Shown: one piece after another, positions 4,821 to 5,808 of the stretch
How the letters are laid out: each line of letters starts with the position of its first letter
Numbering within the stretch: position 1 is the first letter of the stretch
Assembly (NCBI GenBank): GCA_009843585.1
Contig: VYDC01000179.1
Coordinates: 1-5,808 of the forward strand
Length of the DNA: 5,808 nucleotides
Source of the DNA: Chloroflexota bacterium
Lineage (GTDB): Bacteria > Chloroflexota > Dehalococcoidia > UBA2979
Reading direction: 5' to 3'
The notes under the pieces: generated by a model
What the model saw: only the letters and a program-made list of their open reading frames with translations
Told to the model about the DNA's origin: nothing
Database searches by the model: none
Position numbers and translations under genes: made by a program

Positions 4821-5666
4821 CTAGCGCCCGCCGTCGCCGAGGAAGGAGCGCACCTCTGCCAGCCACAGCTCCGGGGCCTGCTCGGGCTTGAAGTTCCCCG
4901 AGCTCGGCAGGCGCGCGCCCCGGGCGCCCGGAATGGTGGCGAGGAACTTCTCGTGCGAGCGCCCGAGCTGGCTCGTCGTGCCGTGTATCACCAGTGTCGG
5001 CGCCCGAATCCGGGCGGCGGACTCCCAGATGTCGAGGTGCGTCATCGCGTAGGGGCCGGCGCCCTCCCACCCCATCGGGCCGTAGACGTCGGCTCCCTCG
5101 GTGGAGTTCACGATCAGGTTGTTGAGGAAACGCTCGCTCGTGCGCCTGAGGTCGGCGCCCGGCCGGTCGCCTCCCACCTTCCTCCAGAGGTCGAGGAGGT
5201 GGCTGCCGTCCGCGCTCTCTTCGTAGTAGCGGTGCAAACGCTCGTGAACGGCCCGCCGCGGGGGGGTTCCCCAGTTGAAGACCTCCTCCAGGATCACCCT
5301 GTCCACGCGCTCCGGAAACTCGGCGGCGAGCGCCAGCGCGATCTGCGAACCGGTGCTGTTGCCGTAGACACTCGCCCGCTCGAGCCCGAGGCCGTCGAGC
5401 AGCCAGGTCACGGCCCGGGCGAACTCCGTCAGGGTGGTGTAGGGCGCGGGGGGACGGTCCGACTGTCCGTACCCCATCGTGCTCATCGCGATCGCGCGGA
5501 CGTCGCCGGCGAGGAGCGGCGCGATGTCGCGGTACGCCATGCAGGAGTTCGGCGTGGAGTGGAGCATGACGAGCGGATCGCCGCTCCCGACCTCGAAGTA
5601 CTCGATGTTCCCGTGGGGGCTGAGCACGAAGCCCCGCTTCAGTTGTGACGTCGCTGCTCCCTGCAT
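4821..5666 (-). CDS. Alpha/beta-hydrolase-fold protein with an atypical catalytic triad
   Basis: A 281-residue cytoplasmic alpha/beta-hydrolase-fold protein. Visible family marks: an N-terminal strand pair around GNIEYFEVGSGDPLVMLHSTPNS (19-41; the oxyanion HG is HS here), STMGYGQSDRP (62-72), the nucleophile elbow VYGNSTGSQIALALAAEFPERV (100-121; Ser104 in GNSTG), a cap region (about 130-215) and TLVIHGTTSQLG (224-235). Where relatives have HGxxD, the acid position is Ser232. Where relatives have a GHF/GHx catalytic His, the sequence is SSGNF with Asn258. So nucleophile and fold are kept but two triad positions are changed, and ordinary esterase-type activity is doubtful. The start is the ATG at 5666, six bases after GGAGGGGAG; an ATG at 5759 would add a non-homologous Arg/Cys/Gly tail. 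It is the first gene of a two-gene operon with the unknown protein downstream. Confidence 0.92.
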   Translation of the reverse strand: MQGAATSQLKRGFVLSPHGNIEYFEVGSGDPLVMLHSTPNSCMAYRDIAPLLAGDVRAIAMSTMGYGQSDRPPAPYTTLTEFARAVTWLLDGLGLERASVYGNSTGSQIALALAAEFPERVDRVILEEVFNWGTPPRRAVHERLHRYYEESADGSHLLDLWRKVGGDRPGADLRRTSERFLNNLIVNSTEGADVYGPMGWEGAGPYAMTHLDIWESAARIRAPTLVIHGTTSQLGRSHEKFLATIPGARGARLPSSGNFKPEQAPELWLAEVRSFLGDGGR

Positions 5667-5715
5667 CGCACGCTCCCCTCCGGTGCCGGCGCAGCTGCAT
5701 CCGGCCCTCTCGCGG

Positions 5716-5746
5716 ATACTACGATCTCCCGGCGCGCCGTACGGCG
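5716..5746 (-). promoter_or_regulatory. Possible hydrolase-operon promoter with palindromic operator candidate
   Basis: On the minus strand, a -10-like TAGTAT (5721-5716; four of six consensus bases) would start transcription about 43 bases before the hydrolase ATG. The place where a -35 would fall (5739-5744) has no TTGACA-like hexamer. Instead it lies inside a perfect 12-base palindrome, CGCCGTACGGCG (5735-5746). This could be a repressor or activator site, but GC-rich palindromes arise easily in this genome. Confidence 0.35.
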
Positions 5747-5765
5747 GTCGGCGCCTCACGAGAGC

Positions 5766-5781
5766 GGCCGCCGCGGCGGCC
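5766..5781. repeat. 16-base GC-only palindrome
   Basis: GGCCGCCGCGGCGGCC is a perfect palindrome near the right edge of the window, 100 bases upstream of the hydrolase start. The remaining bases to 5808 are almost pure G+C and show no gene. It may belong to the end of a gene outside the window or be compositional chance. Confidence 0.3.
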
Positions 5782-5808
5782 CGGCGCGTCCCGGGCGGCG
5801 GCGCGGTG

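Noticed and set aside
4504..5700. Minus-strand open frame of 398 codons over the hydrolase
   Set aside because: Same strand but different frame from a clear alpha/beta hydrolase. Its product is Arg-rich and has no motifs.
5667..5759. Hydrolase start at the upstream ATG at 5759
   Set aside because: The added 31 residues contain an Arg-rich tract and CSC unlike the family, and they cover the strong ribosome binding site and likely promoter of the ATG at 5666.

Overview
The window is about 70% G+C and densely coding. It looks like ordinary bacterial chromosome: a housekeeping gene (nusA), a tRNA and five accessory-metabolism genes, with no insertion sequence, phage or CRISPR signal. The N-terminus of NusA (MKNEFVVAITQLSAEK), together with a run of SnoaL-like, GNAT, NIPSNAP and alpha/beta-hydrolase genes, suggests a high-GC Chloroflexota (Dehalococcoidia-like) genome. 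A high-GC actinomycete relative cannot be excluded. This placement is from memory of family sequences, not from a search.

Layout. Positions 1-1042 (minus) hold the first 347 codons of nusA, which runs off the left edge. Upstream of it are a sigma70-like promoter (TTGAGG, 17 bp, TACGAT) and a strong intrinsic terminator lying between that promoter and the nusA start. This arrangement looks like a transcription-attenuation leader. Positions 1200-2636 (minus) hold a probable three-gene operon: a SnoaL/NTF2-like protein, a GNAT acetyltransferase and a NIPSNAP-like protein. The last two overlap by four bases (GTGA). Positions 2747-2836 (plus) hold tRNA-Ser(UGA) with encoded CCA, followed 41 bases later by a lipoprotein gene with an SH3-like domain (2878-3747). 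Positions 3866-5666 (minus) hold a two-gene operon: an alpha/beta-hydrolase-fold protein followed by an unrecognised, probably helical, cysteine-free 316-residue protein. The lipoprotein gene and this operon converge on a 118-base gap with GC-rich inverted repeats. The last 142 bases hold the probable hydrolase promoter and GC-rich palindromes.

How the parts may work together. nusA appears to be transcribed from its own promoter with conditional termination, consistent with NusA autoregulation. The SnoaL-GNAT-NIPSNAP genes are probably co-expressed, but their substrates are unknown. The hydrolase-like protein keeps its nucleophile elbow (GNSTG) but has Ser and Asn where the catalytic Asp and His normally sit. 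Together with its unknown partner it is the least explained part of the window. The lipoprotein has no visible promoter of its own and may be read from the tRNA promoter.
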